Assembly (NCBI GenBank): GCA_022579005.1
Contig: MU401532.1
Span: 94,363 to 158,362 of the forward strand
Direction: 5' to 3'
DNA: 64,000 nt
Origin: Poronia punctata
Lineage: Eukaryota; Ascomycota; Sordariomycetes; Xylariales; Xylariaceae
Position 1 is the stretch's first letter; each line of letters opens with the position of its first letter. The notes below the pieces were generated by a model, which saw only the letters and a list, made by a program, of their open reading frames with translations, was not told where the DNA came from and did no database searches. A program made the translations under genes and the position numbers. Positions 14,019 to 25,141 of this stretch are shown piece after piece.

Positions 14019-15500
14019 ATGACAGACTCAATCGGGACAGCATACGAGGCAGCCGAGGCGCGGTACAAGACATCGAACCCGCGAAGCGGAGCAGCGCACA
14101 GAGCGGCGACGGCCAGTCTTCCGGGCGGCAATACCCGGTCCGTGCTACACTGGAGCCCGTACCCGCTATGCATCGCCTCGGCATCGGGATACCGATTGCG
14201 CGACGCCGACGGCCACGACTACGTCGACCTGTTGGGCGAGTACTCGGCCGGCATCTACGGACACTCGCACCCGGTCCTGCTGAGCGCCGTGACGGAAGCC
14301 CTGGCGGGAGGGATCGGTTACGGGGGTCCGCACGTGGCGGAGAGGAGGCTGGCGGAACTGATCAGGGAGAGGTTCGAGAGCGTCCGGCTCGTGAGGTTCA
14401 CGAATTCGGGGACCGAGGCGAATCTCTTGGCTATCGCGGCGGCGAAGAGGTTTACGGGCAGATGGAACGGGAAGGTTGTGGTTTTTGAGGGGGCGTATCA
14501 TGGGGGGGTCCTGGTCTTCCCGTTTGGATGTGGGGATGTTTGGAATAAGAAAGATGAAGAGGGGGGAGGGGAAGGGGAAGGGAGGAAAAAATATGAAGGG
14601 CTTCGAGCGTTGAATGTTCCGCATGATTTTGTGGTTGCGAGGTATAATGATGTCGACTCGGTTGATGCCGCTCTTGCTTCTTCTTCTTCTTCTTCTTCAG
14701 ACGGGGGAGGAATAGCGGCGATCTTGCTAGAGCCTATGCTTGGTTCGGGAGGAGGCATCTGCGCGACGGACGAATTCCTGAGACATCTCCGCCGACGGGC
14801 GGACGAGACGGGCGCCCTCCTCATCCTGGACGAGGTCATGACCTCGCGGTCGTACTCCGGCGGAGGAATCCAGAGTGAGATGAAGGGTGTCGGTGTCGGT
14901 GTCAGGCCCGACCTCACGACGCTGGGGAAATACATGGGGGGCGGCATGTCGTTCGGCGCCTTTGGAGGGCGGGAGGACGTGATGGGCGTCTTCGATCCGA
15001 GGGACGCGGCGGCGCTACCGCATGCCGGGACGTTTAATAACAACGTCTTGACCATGAACGCGGGCATTGCCGGGTTGGAGAGGGTCTTTACGACGGATAA
15101 GGCGAGGGCGTTGCATGTGTTGGGTGATGAGGTTAGGGAGAGGATTAATAAGCTCGGGGACGACGACGACGGCAACGATATGAATGGAGATGCGAAGCAG
15201 AAGCAGAAGAAGAAGAAGAAGAAGAAGCTCCGCGTCATGGGCTGCGGGTCTATTCTTGTTTTCCATTTCACTGCCAAACGACCCGAGGAGATCCTTTCGC
15301 CGGCGGACTGGAAGGGGGATGAGGATCCGAGGCTCCTGGATCTTTTTCATCTCGAGATGTTGAGTGAGGGGTTTTACCTCGCTAGACGCGGATATGCCGC
15401 CCTGAGCTTGTTGTTTCTCGAGGAGGATGGCAGGAGGGAGATTGAGAGGTTTGTTGGGGCTGTTGAGGGGTTTCTGGAGAGGTTTGGGTCGTTGTTGTAG
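14019..15500 (+). CDS. Class III PLP aminotransferase (GSA-aminomutase-like)
   Basis: Single uninterrupted frame of 493 aa. Fold-type I, class III pyridoxal-phosphate enzyme resembling glutamate-1-semialdehyde 2,1-aminomutase and related omega-aminotransferases. Seen: HRAATASLPGGNTRSVLHWSPYP near the N-terminus, NSGTEANLLAI (129-139, phosphate-binding region), FEGAYHGG, LLILDEVMTSR with the PLP-pyridine Asp at 271, and TLGKYMGGGMSFGAFGG with the Schiff-base Lys304. The expected GTFNNN follows at 337-342. Low-complexity inserts interrupt the fold at surface positions: a Gly/Glu/Lys stretch near 180-190, a Ser run at 221-227, and a Lys/Gln run at 393-403. Fungi are expected to make 5-aminolevulinate from glycine and succinyl-CoA, so a true C5-pathway role is unlikely and the substrate is unknown. 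It has no introns, unlike its neighbours. Confidence 0.9.
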   Translation: MTDSIGTAYEAAEARYKTSNPRSGAAHRAATASLPGGNTRSVLHWSPYPLCIASASGYRLRDADGHDYVDLLGEYSAGIYGHSHPVLLSAVTEALAGGIGYGGPHVAERRLAELIRERFESVRLVRFTNSGTEANLLAIAAAKRFTGRWNGKVVVFEGAYHGGVLVFPFGCGDVWNKKDEEGGGEGEGRKKYEGLRALNVPHDFVVARYNDVDSVDAALASSSSSSSDGGGIAAILLEPMLGSGGGICATDEFLRHLRRRADETGALLILDEVMTSRSYSGGGIQSEMKGVGVGVRPDLTTLGKYMGGGMSFGAFGGREDVMGVFDPRDAAALPHAGTFNNNVLTMNAGIAGLERVFTTDKARALHVLGDEVRERINKLGDDDDGNDMNGDAKQKQKKKKKKKLRVMGCGSILVFHFTAKRPEEILSPADWKGDEDPRLLDLFHLEMLSEGFYLARRGYAALSLLFLEEDGRREIERFVGAVEGFLERFGSLL

Positions 15501-16560
15501 GTAAATAATAGGAATGGGTGATGGGTTGATAAGGGAGGGTTAGAGGTTGATCAGGCTGGGAAAAGGGGGTTGGGGATCAAGTCTTTTTGTCGGGTTTGGG
15601 GGGGGATGGAATAGGGGTTCAAGGGGAAGAACATGACTGTAGACCCCCTTCTTTGTTTATATTCAATGGGAGGGTGACTATTCCGCCGCTTGTCCATCGC
15701 AGTTCGTGTACTATTAGAGTCATCACAACACTGGAAGCTTAGACTACTAGGTTAGAATACCTCAGATACTTGAGACCACAAGTTCAATATATATCACGAG
15801 TTCAAAGAACTTGTACAAGAGGACGATTATTACTTTACTAACCTAGATACTGCTGTTTCGTTCTTGGTTAACTTACCTGTAATCAGCCTCTCCTTAGAAG
15901 AGCAAAGGGGGACTTCTGCTATTATCTTTCCCAGAGTAACCATATATATATAAAGATAAAAGATGCTTTCTAGACATTTGCTGGGTGGTCCATTCTACTT
16001 TCCTTAGGCGTCAGCCATGCCCGGGTGCTCTGACTGGTAATTTATATGTTCATATATATATATGGCGATTAACAACTGAAACTTTGTGGTAGAAGGTCCC
16101 ACAACATCTCAGATACAAGGCTCCTGATAAATATAAATGACTGAAACGATGGACTAATTCACCATTGCCGGTGTTTCTACCTACTCCTAGTCAAGTCTAG
16201 CATCATGCTACTCGTTCAACAACTCTTTTATAGACTAGACGTAGATGGCAATTGATTCATTCAATTCTCTCCCCACACTGTAGTCCTTATCCTATACTTA
16301 TATATCAAATTAGTTCCCCTCTAAGACAGGGCAACGCGGGTTGTTCCGCCTACGTACATTTTTAACCAAGTCCCCGGGCCAAGGAAAGGCAACGACAACA
16401 AATATATAGTCACCGATTATCGGATTAGCAATGTCTAATACCCAAGCCGAGCTTTTGAATAAAGGAGGTTTTTGATTCTTTCCCCAGCACAGTTCGATTA
16501 GGTTATTTGGTGTGTTCCATGCCATAGGGACGTGATGTGCTCGACTTCGAACCTTTTACC

Positions 16561-16751
16561 GGGGGGGGGGGGGGGGGGGCCGGGCGGGGGGGGGGGGGGG
16601 GGGGGGCGCGGGGCGCAGCGAAGAGAGGTATNNNNNNNNNNAAGCTTTTTTTTAATATTTTTTTTTTTTTTTTTTTTGTTGTTTTTTTTCTCATTTTTGT
16701 GGTTTTTTTGTTGTTTTATTAAATTTTACAACCACCCCCCCCCCCCCCCCC
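16561..16751. other. Assembly gap (10 N at 16632-16641) with homopolymer flanks
   Basis: Ten N sit between G-runs on the left (16561-16606, broken by CCGGGC) and T-rich then C-rich sequence on the right (T runs from 16645, C run at about 16735-16751). Such pure homopolymers hugging a fixed-length N spacer look like contig-end sequencing artefact. The small poly-Gly and poly-Phe frames they create are not genes. Confidence 0.85.
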
Positions 16752-18956
16752 GGCCGGTTCCTACTAGAATATATAGACCTTAAGTTTAAGTGTACGCCTG
16801 AGGAGACAGAAGCGTTGGACGCTAGAGTAATCGTTGTCCGGGACGGTACCTTGCGGCTAGACTACCTATATAGATATGTGCCAACGTCGAGCTGAAAAGC
16901 TTGAGTGGCGGAGGACAGGACCACCTGGTCAAGGTGGGCGGACCGCCGGTAAGGCGCGGGATTATATAATGTTTTCTAGGTAACATGCGTAGGATATTGC
17001 TTAGTCGTACATGTACGTACCTAGGTAAGTAGGTAGCTAGACCGAGGCATGCGCTTAACCTACCTTACCGTACCTACTTTACATACGAGTACTCGTACGT
17101 GTGTGGTCTAAGAAGTTGGGTAATCGGCATCTAGGTAAATGAACCTGGGCCGGTTCGTGCCGGTTTTCGGACCTTACCTCCCCTTGAGGCAAGCATGTAT
17201 TGTATCGTGCTTTCCGGACACCCAGGCGATGCAAAAAAAAAAAGCAAAAATCCAAGTGTGGAAAAGTAGTTAACCGACTGACTTGATGACCATCTTTCAT
17301 GTACACCTTAATTCTCTCTATTATCGAGCGGCGGGCGCGGACGACCGACTGGGCCCGATCGGACTTGTACGAAATTGGATCGGTTGTCTCCGTCTTTAGT
17401 AGGATGGCCCGCTGCATACGGTACGAGTATGTACCTTACGGTTTACCTAAAGGCACCTGTAGGTTTTAGTCTAGTTCCCGATGTGGGGGACGGCGCGGTC
17501 GCTTAAACGTTTGTTTAGTTCACTGGCTGGCTTGTCTTGTCCCTCCTACCCGACCTCCTTTGCTGAAACTACTTACCTAGCATCTACACCCATGAGTACG
17601 CAGCTGTAGCAGTAGGTACCTTTACAATGTCTCGTACAGCAATGTCTCCAGCTGCATTATTATGTTGCATTTACGCCAGCAGCTTGCTTACCTGGATTAA
17701 CCTTAACCTAGTCTAGACTAGTTCTTGTTCAAAGTCAAATTCTTTATGCTGGGTCCTCTGCCAGCGTGATCCATTTCGCACATCGCATCTTTGGGTTGGT
17801 TGGTTCCGTGGCCACTTTTTTTTCTTCTTCTTCGACCACGCCATTTCAATGCACCCCGGCACTATGCAGCCATGCACTAGACTAAGAATTAGCGTCATTG
17901 GCTAGCGTCTCTTCTTGTTTTTTTCCCTACCTACTCGTACTTTCATTCCACCTTGTTGGGACTCGTAGGTAACCATAGGTAAGTAATAATTACCGCCTCT
18001 CACAACATGAAGATGGGCTAGAAAGGGTGAAACCCTCTAACCTATAATCTACTGTAGCTACCTGTCGACACCTATATCAAATACCTAGTGTCACAAGCAA
18101 ACATAGTCATGCCTCTTACCCGGAAAGGGATGTGGCGGCGTACAGACAGTTAGTTCTCGCTTCTGATTATTGCCGATCAAAGCTTCCAGAACTACATTGG
18201 TTGAATCGGATCTGCAATGCAATTTCTTGTTATTCCGCTTCTCTGCGACGGGCCTATGGCGGGGGATCCGGGGGAACGCAGGAATCTTTCATCCCCTCGG
18301 TATACACGTATGTGAGTGGTGCCCATGTCCGCTCAGGCCCGCCCATGGAAAATTTAAACCCGTAAACATAGGGCATATGCTGGCCAAGGCCTATATCTAC
18401 AGCGTCATAAGGTATCATGGCACCCGTTCCACCTCGTCTTTTGGGTATGCTTGCCGTGAATAGACTGAGATGATGATGGAACAACAGGCGGGGTCCCCGC
18501 CGCCTGAGTTTTCGGCGTTGCCTTAATCGGCGCTACGCCCTTGTTTGAGCAGGTTGATATGATACCTAGTACCTAGCGGTAGAGGTTGGGAACGCCTGAA
18601 AGCCTTGGGAAATGTCATTCGAACTTTTGGTGCCTGGGAATCATGCCGTTCGTGTTTTACAGACGCCCCTCAAGTATTCAACGGATCGCGATGGAAGAAC
18701 CAAGAAGTGACGAGTGCGGTTCCATACCTTGTCCTTCAGGCCGAGTAGGTAGATTCGCAGCCTCTTGACAACCCGGCCAAAGTCCCAAGTGCATCCTTGG
18801 GTTCCCACGCATATGCATGTCGCATATACTCACTCGCGTACACGTAAATTGTTGGCATTAGACTAGCGCGTGCTGGACTGACGCGCACAAAGGTGCTGGG
18901 ACCTGCCAGGAACCGACGAGTCTAGCCTCAACAGCAAGCCAAAGACCATAAACTCA

Positions 18957-18969
18957 CTAGTTGATGCGC

Positions 18970-19007
<38 letters not shown>

Positions 19008-19619
19008 CAATATCCATGGCACTTGCCACTCTCGGTCACCCTTTTCATCGAGGTGCATCGTTAGAGGTTGAGAGGTCGTGCTTGCCTCATGTACATCTAG
19101 GTTACCAATGCCTACCCCCCCAGAGCCCAACCGTAGTTGTTGCATATTGATACCGTACTCATTTATGCTTGTTAGGAGAATAATGTACCATCTGTTACTC
19201 AGCTCCCAACTTATTTTTGATACGCCATCGACATTGGCTTTGACAATATGGCAAACTGTTGTTCTCCAGGCAGGGCTTTGTGGAAAGACATGAGATGTCC
19301 GGGAACGCCGGACACTCGGACAAAGTGTCTGGAGGGTGTGATAGGTACACCAGTAGGCAATTCTAGAGCTGAGGACGATGTGTAGTAGCCTTGGCAGGGC
19401 AAACGGCTTTGGATCAAGATGGGAGGTGAGCTTCTCGAAGCTTTTCCCATCCTTCGGCCCCACGACATACGCGGAAATTTCCAATGCCTGCAATACTACC
19501 CTCCTCTGCGGGTGAGATGGAAACAGGTGGCAGCGGGGATCTCGGCCGTCAAGTTCCATCATGATGAGAACCTGAGGATCGTCAGCTTTGCTGCCCGACT
19601 TTGGGCGCGGAAGAGACAA
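18957..19619 (-). other. 220-codon open frame running into an A34 tract, doubtful
   Basis: A minus-strand frame of 220 codons, unusually long for the intergenic DNA here. I recognise no domain. It ends by reading through 34 consecutive A (T34 on the plus strand, 18974-19007), giving a Lys run before the stop. It may be chance, a decayed gene, or a retroposed transcript with its poly(A) tail. I saw no clear target-site duplication. I would not call it a gene without expression or homology evidence. Confidence 0.2.
18974..19007 (+). repeat. Poly-T run (T34)
   Basis: The longest pure T run in the GC-balanced part of the window. In minus-strand sense it is an A34 tail following the 220-codon frame. 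Confidence 0.95.
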
Positions 19620-22600
19620 TGACTAGGTAGAACCTGGTAGGTATAGCAGCATGCTTTTTTGCGTCCTCAGCCAAGAGAGCAAATGAAAATCATTCCATGT
19701 ATAGTAGTTTCCTCCGTTGTTTGAAGGCAGTGTGCGTCTGTTGCTCACAAATGTTTGCCCTTACACGTACACGCAGCGACTTCTGTGAAGGATTTGCCAA
19801 TAACAATAAGCGACATTGGCGAATAAGCCGCTTATTATTGTTTACCCTGGGAGAAGGCCAAGCATTTACTTTGAACTGGCATGCTGAACCCTAAGCCTGG
19901 TGCGCCAGCCGTGCTTGGACTCGGGAACGCGTGGCGAAGTAAACTCGAAGAGGACCCTTGTTACCGAGCCCGTGGCACCCTCACACCAGACGAGGCTTTT
20001 GGGGGTCACGACACTGAGGCGAACAGTAGAAATCCCGGATGTACTCCCATACCTATCTTGAGGCTGAGAAGACTAAAAGCTTTCTGTTACGCCGATCATA
20101 GTTATCGACTAACTTAGTAGGTAGGTAGTCGCAGCCACCCGGACAATTCCATCTTGTCGGGTTCATCTAATGGGCAGATCTTCTAAGGACCGGAGATGTC
20201 CAAGGCACTATCGCTAGGCACCTGGTAAGGGATGGGTCTCGAATCCTGTCACATACACAGTAAGTACATATTTACTACTCGTAAGTAGACTACCTAGCGT
20301 GACTAGGTAAGGTTAGGTAAGATAGGTACATGTGCTAGGTTAGGGTGCTGTGCAAAGAAGTGCTTACCCAGGGAACTTGCTTTCTTTTTCGTTATTCTTC
20401 CGACAAATATATCGTTCTTCCACATCACCCGAGCCTCCCATTGATTTGTTGGTCGGTGGAGATGGGAGGACCGGCAGTGTCGAAAGAAATAGAGTAGGTA
20501 TCTGCTTGCGCCTATACGTAGTTGAAGTCGTTGTCCGCATGTATGTCGGTATGTCTCTACGAGTACAGGGTAGATGTACCGTATGCTGATGTGGGCTAAT
20601 TAGGTAGGTACCATGAGGTAGTCTAGTGCTCGTGACCATTTGCAAGGAACGGGAAGGCCCTTGGGGTTATTGACTTGTCATCCCTGTTTCTAAGCAGCTC
20701 CCTACCCTCAGAACTCTGCCGAAGATACCCGAGCAAGTAGTTTTATCGAAGAGCCATAGCTCGAGAGACACCAGGTCCGGTAACTTATGCACCTACTACA
20801 CAATGGCCGTATGTATTTGAGATCCTATCTTGTGCGAGTGCACTCTGTCGAACCCTTCGAGGGAATGAGATTGGAGGAGGGATGAATACTCGTAAACGAT
20901 GGAATGAATAAGCAAACCACATAAGAAACTAGAGCGACTTTATTAGCATCGACTTAATACGAGAACCAGAACAACGGGAGCCCTGGATTAATGGTTTCCT
21001 CAGCCAATATGAAGTATGTGGCAGATGAGGATCGTTTTTGTGCGACGGTTTGCCTAGGTCGTACGAACTCAAGCTTCCAATGCAAAGCACCCACACATCC
21101 ACTCGTGGTCCTTCCCACCCGCCTTTTGCATTATTATTACTAGTATCGTGCCTTCTTCCAAAATTGTTCCACTAAATATGCGTAATAGATGCTTTCTAGG
21201 GCAGAACTAGATCCCTGCAAGTCGGACGGGACCCCAGACGGCCAGAGAAACTAATGCAAAACGTGCGTCCAGATCACATTAGCGTATGGCAGGTAAAAGA
21301 GACAGATTAGTAGGATTTTTGGTCAACATGTTTGACCTCAAAACGCAGATCATGTCAAGAACCGACAATTCAGAACGGGGGGTTGACTGTGGTTCTCGAA
21401 TGTCGACTGTCCACTTCTCTGACCTTTCCTAGAAGGGTAACCCGCAATCCTCGTTTTAGAGCATAGGGGTGTCCCGTTTTTGTTGGGGTTGCGTGACAGG
21501 CGGTTTTGCCTCGTTACCACGTTATCGGAGATCCCAGAACTAACTAAGCACACGGGAGTTGAAGGCCCGTCTTTTACAAGCCGTCTTTTACCTTAACCTT
21601 CAACTTATCCCGGGTTTTATTACTATAGACTGATGAGACCGGCTGTAAATCGGCTTTGGCTATGTTACTTTTTCCAGCGGAGCTATATATTGATATATAT
21701 CTCTCTCTTAACGCAGCAGCAGTCTTGTTGCAATGTAGTGGTGGATGGACTGCCCGTAATTCCTCTTGAATAATCAGCTCACTTCAGATGTAAGTAACCA
21801 TAGGTTAGAGCGGACTTTCCCTCGGATACATGCCACACGAATTGCTTGCCTGAGATGACAAGACACCCTGATTATTGAACTAACTCTATATAATGGGTAA
21901 TTAACAGATGATTTACACATGTGCTTTTTAGTCTAGGTTAGCAATCTATCTGAATCTGGGGACATGGGGATTCTATGGGGAAAAGCTTTATCCCTACACT
22001 TATTATTAGACTGTCCCGCGAACCTAAACTTGCTGTTACGTAAACCACACGTGTATAGGAATCCAATGTAAAATAGATTTTACCACCCGCGTAGACTTTA
22101 CATACATTTGTAAAGCCTGAATGAACGACCCCTAATATGCCCGTGCTAACTTGCTCCTAGCCGTGCAGCCGTTAGTTCGTCATTCAGTCTACAAGTAACA
22201 AGACCGCTACTTGTAAGTCAGGGTCAGGCCAGCTAATACTTACTCTTTCAGGTAAAGGACCCCCCGAGTCCTACCGGGGTAGTCCAGGTGGTAGGTTTTG
22301 TGGTCGTTAACCTTGGATTTATCAGCAAACCAAGAACTTGATACCTACTATGCGAAATGACGCTGGTGTTCTCGCTTTACCCCGTTATTTGCGATCTGAT
22401 GGTTGGCTTTACGTGTATAAGTTTGTTCTCTGTATGAGACTCGACCATCGTTCCATAATGAGGGATATAGAGAGGGCGAAACCATGACATTACCTAGGTA
22501 TTGGTCCATATGTTCCGAAGCGTTTCAATGTAATAGGTAACAAAACGGACCCACTAATCAAGTCAGCAACCCAACCTTGGAGCGTTTACCGCCGTACAAC

Positions 22601-25141
22601 ATAAATGAGGTCTAGGGAGACACATACGAGTACACGTCCCACGTACACGTTCATGGAGTAGGTTAGGGATACCTAGGTTAGGTAGGCGATGACATGTCTG
22701 CAATCCGCATGGCCTACGAACTTTACCTACCTACCTAACCTAGACCAGTCAAGCCTCAGCTAACAGAGATACTGACCTAACCGGCAGCTGAGGGAATATT
22801 TACCTAGAGTTGCTAGGTGTTATAACTTATGGCCCTACAAGGCAGTACCTTGTCTAGCACCACAAGCTGAACATGCAGCTCGCTATATTGTCGCCACTGC
22901 AGCAGCGTCCCTCTTGCCGTTTCTCTTTTTTATTATTAAGCTAGGTTACGAGTGGACTACTAACTAAGTACCTTGCCTCTGTATAGTTAGTTTCTTCCTT
23001 ATATACATACTCGTATAAAGACGTACATGCGTGTATGTATTTAACCACAGTCCAGGTAGCTCTACTATGTACTACGGTCAATAAGAATCGAGTAGGTACC
23101 TAACCTGGTGGTCGCGCCGGCTCAGGGATCAAGATGGTATTAAAGCGACGGGACCCCCACTCCCAAGCTGTTTCGTTCTCCCCGTCCGCCGGGTTATACA
23201 ATCTGAAGCAGTGTGCCGTTTTTTGATTCCCGTCTGTTACAGCCTCGAAACACGGGAGGCTCGTGCAAGCTCGCCTTACGGAGCTCACTTAGCGACAGGA
23301 CTATCTATTCGTGGCCAAAAGTCCTGTCATTGTTGTTTTGCCCGTCATCGATTGAATTTCATTCAACGTACCCTAGCGCGCCTCGACTGACACCCTTCGT
23401 CTCCGTCTCACTAGTTAATATCTAGTCGTATTCACAGTATATACTGTCGGTTCGCCCACACCATCTGGGCCTATCGTTAATACCATCCGACTTGTGTCGG
23501 GAAGTGACAGACGAGGAGCCTGGATCTCTTGATGTTTGCTCCGAGATAATCTTAACGACATTGATCAATTCCAAAACCGCCCCCAGCGTCAACCATTAGC
23601 TGGGTAAGTACCTATTGAGAGTACGTGATCAATCTCATACGTACGTCCATCATCACCAAAAGTGATAGAGCCGGCAAAATCTTTATTTCCCTGCCTCATC
23701 TTTTTAGGAAACCTCCATCTCATTTGCCATCTCCCTGCTTCTCCTTGTGCCTTCTCTTGAATATGGTCCTACTGGACCGTGGGAAATGACGGGTCGGTGC
23801 GGTGTCACCTCGCAAGCAAATGAAGACTGGCAGGGCGAGTGCTCCTGCCGTTTCTTTGGCTCCAAAATACCCAGATACCAAACCCCATTACAACCAAGTC
23901 GAGAAATAGCAATTGATCTCCAGCCGATTCATCATGGCTGCCCACCCACGATGTCCTTCACTCATTCATACTCTGCGATTTTCATGATGCAGTAAGAACT
24001 TGGGGGATCTGAGGCCGTTTCTACATCCTTTCATCTCGTTTTACCGCTGCCAACCGTTGCCTTCGCCTGCAGCCCCCAAGACCCGCAACTAGCTTATTAG
24101 TCTGCAACTTGACTCCATTCGGTCGTCGACAGGGTGTATTATGTCTACGAAGGAAATCCACTAGCGTTAGATTAGCTCTCCTCCCGCTTCAGAATCTCCG
24201 TTGGCTGTCTCTTGACTCTCTCCTCCGCGCGCCTCTCGACAACCTCTTTCCTTTTTTTGCTTCTTCAACGAGTGTTTCGTTGACTTTGATCGCGTGCTTG
24301 CCATCGATCAAGTCTGGAGTACAAGTCGTAGCGTAAACTTAGATACTCGCCAAGGCGCAAGGTCTTTCGCTCTCGGTGAGGATGCCTCAACATCAACGGA
24401 TGAACATCCAATCCGAATTTCCGCTTGAGAAGGACATTGTCACCACGTTATTTCCTACTACACTGGCTACCTACCTATCATATAACGGCTGCTGACCAAA
24501 CCTGCTCCTTACATAGGTACCTAGTCTTACTGTTGGCGTCACAAAAACCCACCAAATATTGTGTATGTCAAACGAGGTGGCTTTCACACTGCCTACCGTG
24601 TTTGATGTCTAGTAAATGCAGTGATCGAGAGAAAGAGCGACACTACTCAAACTCGTGCTTAAGAAGCTCCACGAGCGTGTTTGGGGCACTGCTAATATCG
24701 AAGCTCATTTGCGCCTCGTTGGTGTTTCGTGGATTCAAACCTTATCGACACAAGCTAAATCTGGCTTCATTCACCTTCCATTGACGTGGAACTGGAAACG
24801 AGAGAGACTTTTAGGATTCAGGATACCGGTTTCAAGACTAACAATCTCTTGTGGCGGACGTGTGCGCAGACTTTCCCCGGATTGTGCTACGTGACACGTT
24901 ATTGTTAGTTGCTGTTGTCCTACACAACGTCCAACTGTGTCGACCGAATACGCCACCAAGACTGGATATAATTTAGGCCCAGGCTGCGCCTACCTAGGAA
25001 TTTCCCAAGACACAAGTCACTGCACGCCCTTGGACACGCGATACCATCATGGTGTCCCACAGGCCATGACTTTGTCCTCGTGGTCCTGCCTAGAGACATA
25101 GAGCGAGCCACCCTTGGCTGTCACGAGACAGTCAGTTGCCC

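Larger units (their letters stand above)
15501..25141. other. Large gene-poor interval (9.6 kb)
   Basis: No convincing protein gene. Open frames are short and without motifs, apart from a 220-codon minus-strand frame at 18957-19619 described separately. The interval contains a 10-N gap with homopolymer flanks (16561-16751), a T34 run, and dense TACCTA/TAGGTA and ACTCGTAC-like motifs (about 17010-17100, 20285-20345, 22660-22745). The last 1 kb is probably the leader and promoter of the transcription factor gene. It includes a possible 37-codon uORF at 24382-24495 with nothing recognisable in it. Confidence 0.55.

Noticed and set aside
14166..15350. Minus-strand frames of 111-259 codons opposite the aminotransferase
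   Set aside because: Shadow frames of a GC-rich coding region; the plus-strand frame has the catalytic motifs.
16503..16783. Poly-Gly, poly-Pro and poly-Phe frames at the first gap
   Set aside because: Produced by homopolymer artefact around the Ns.
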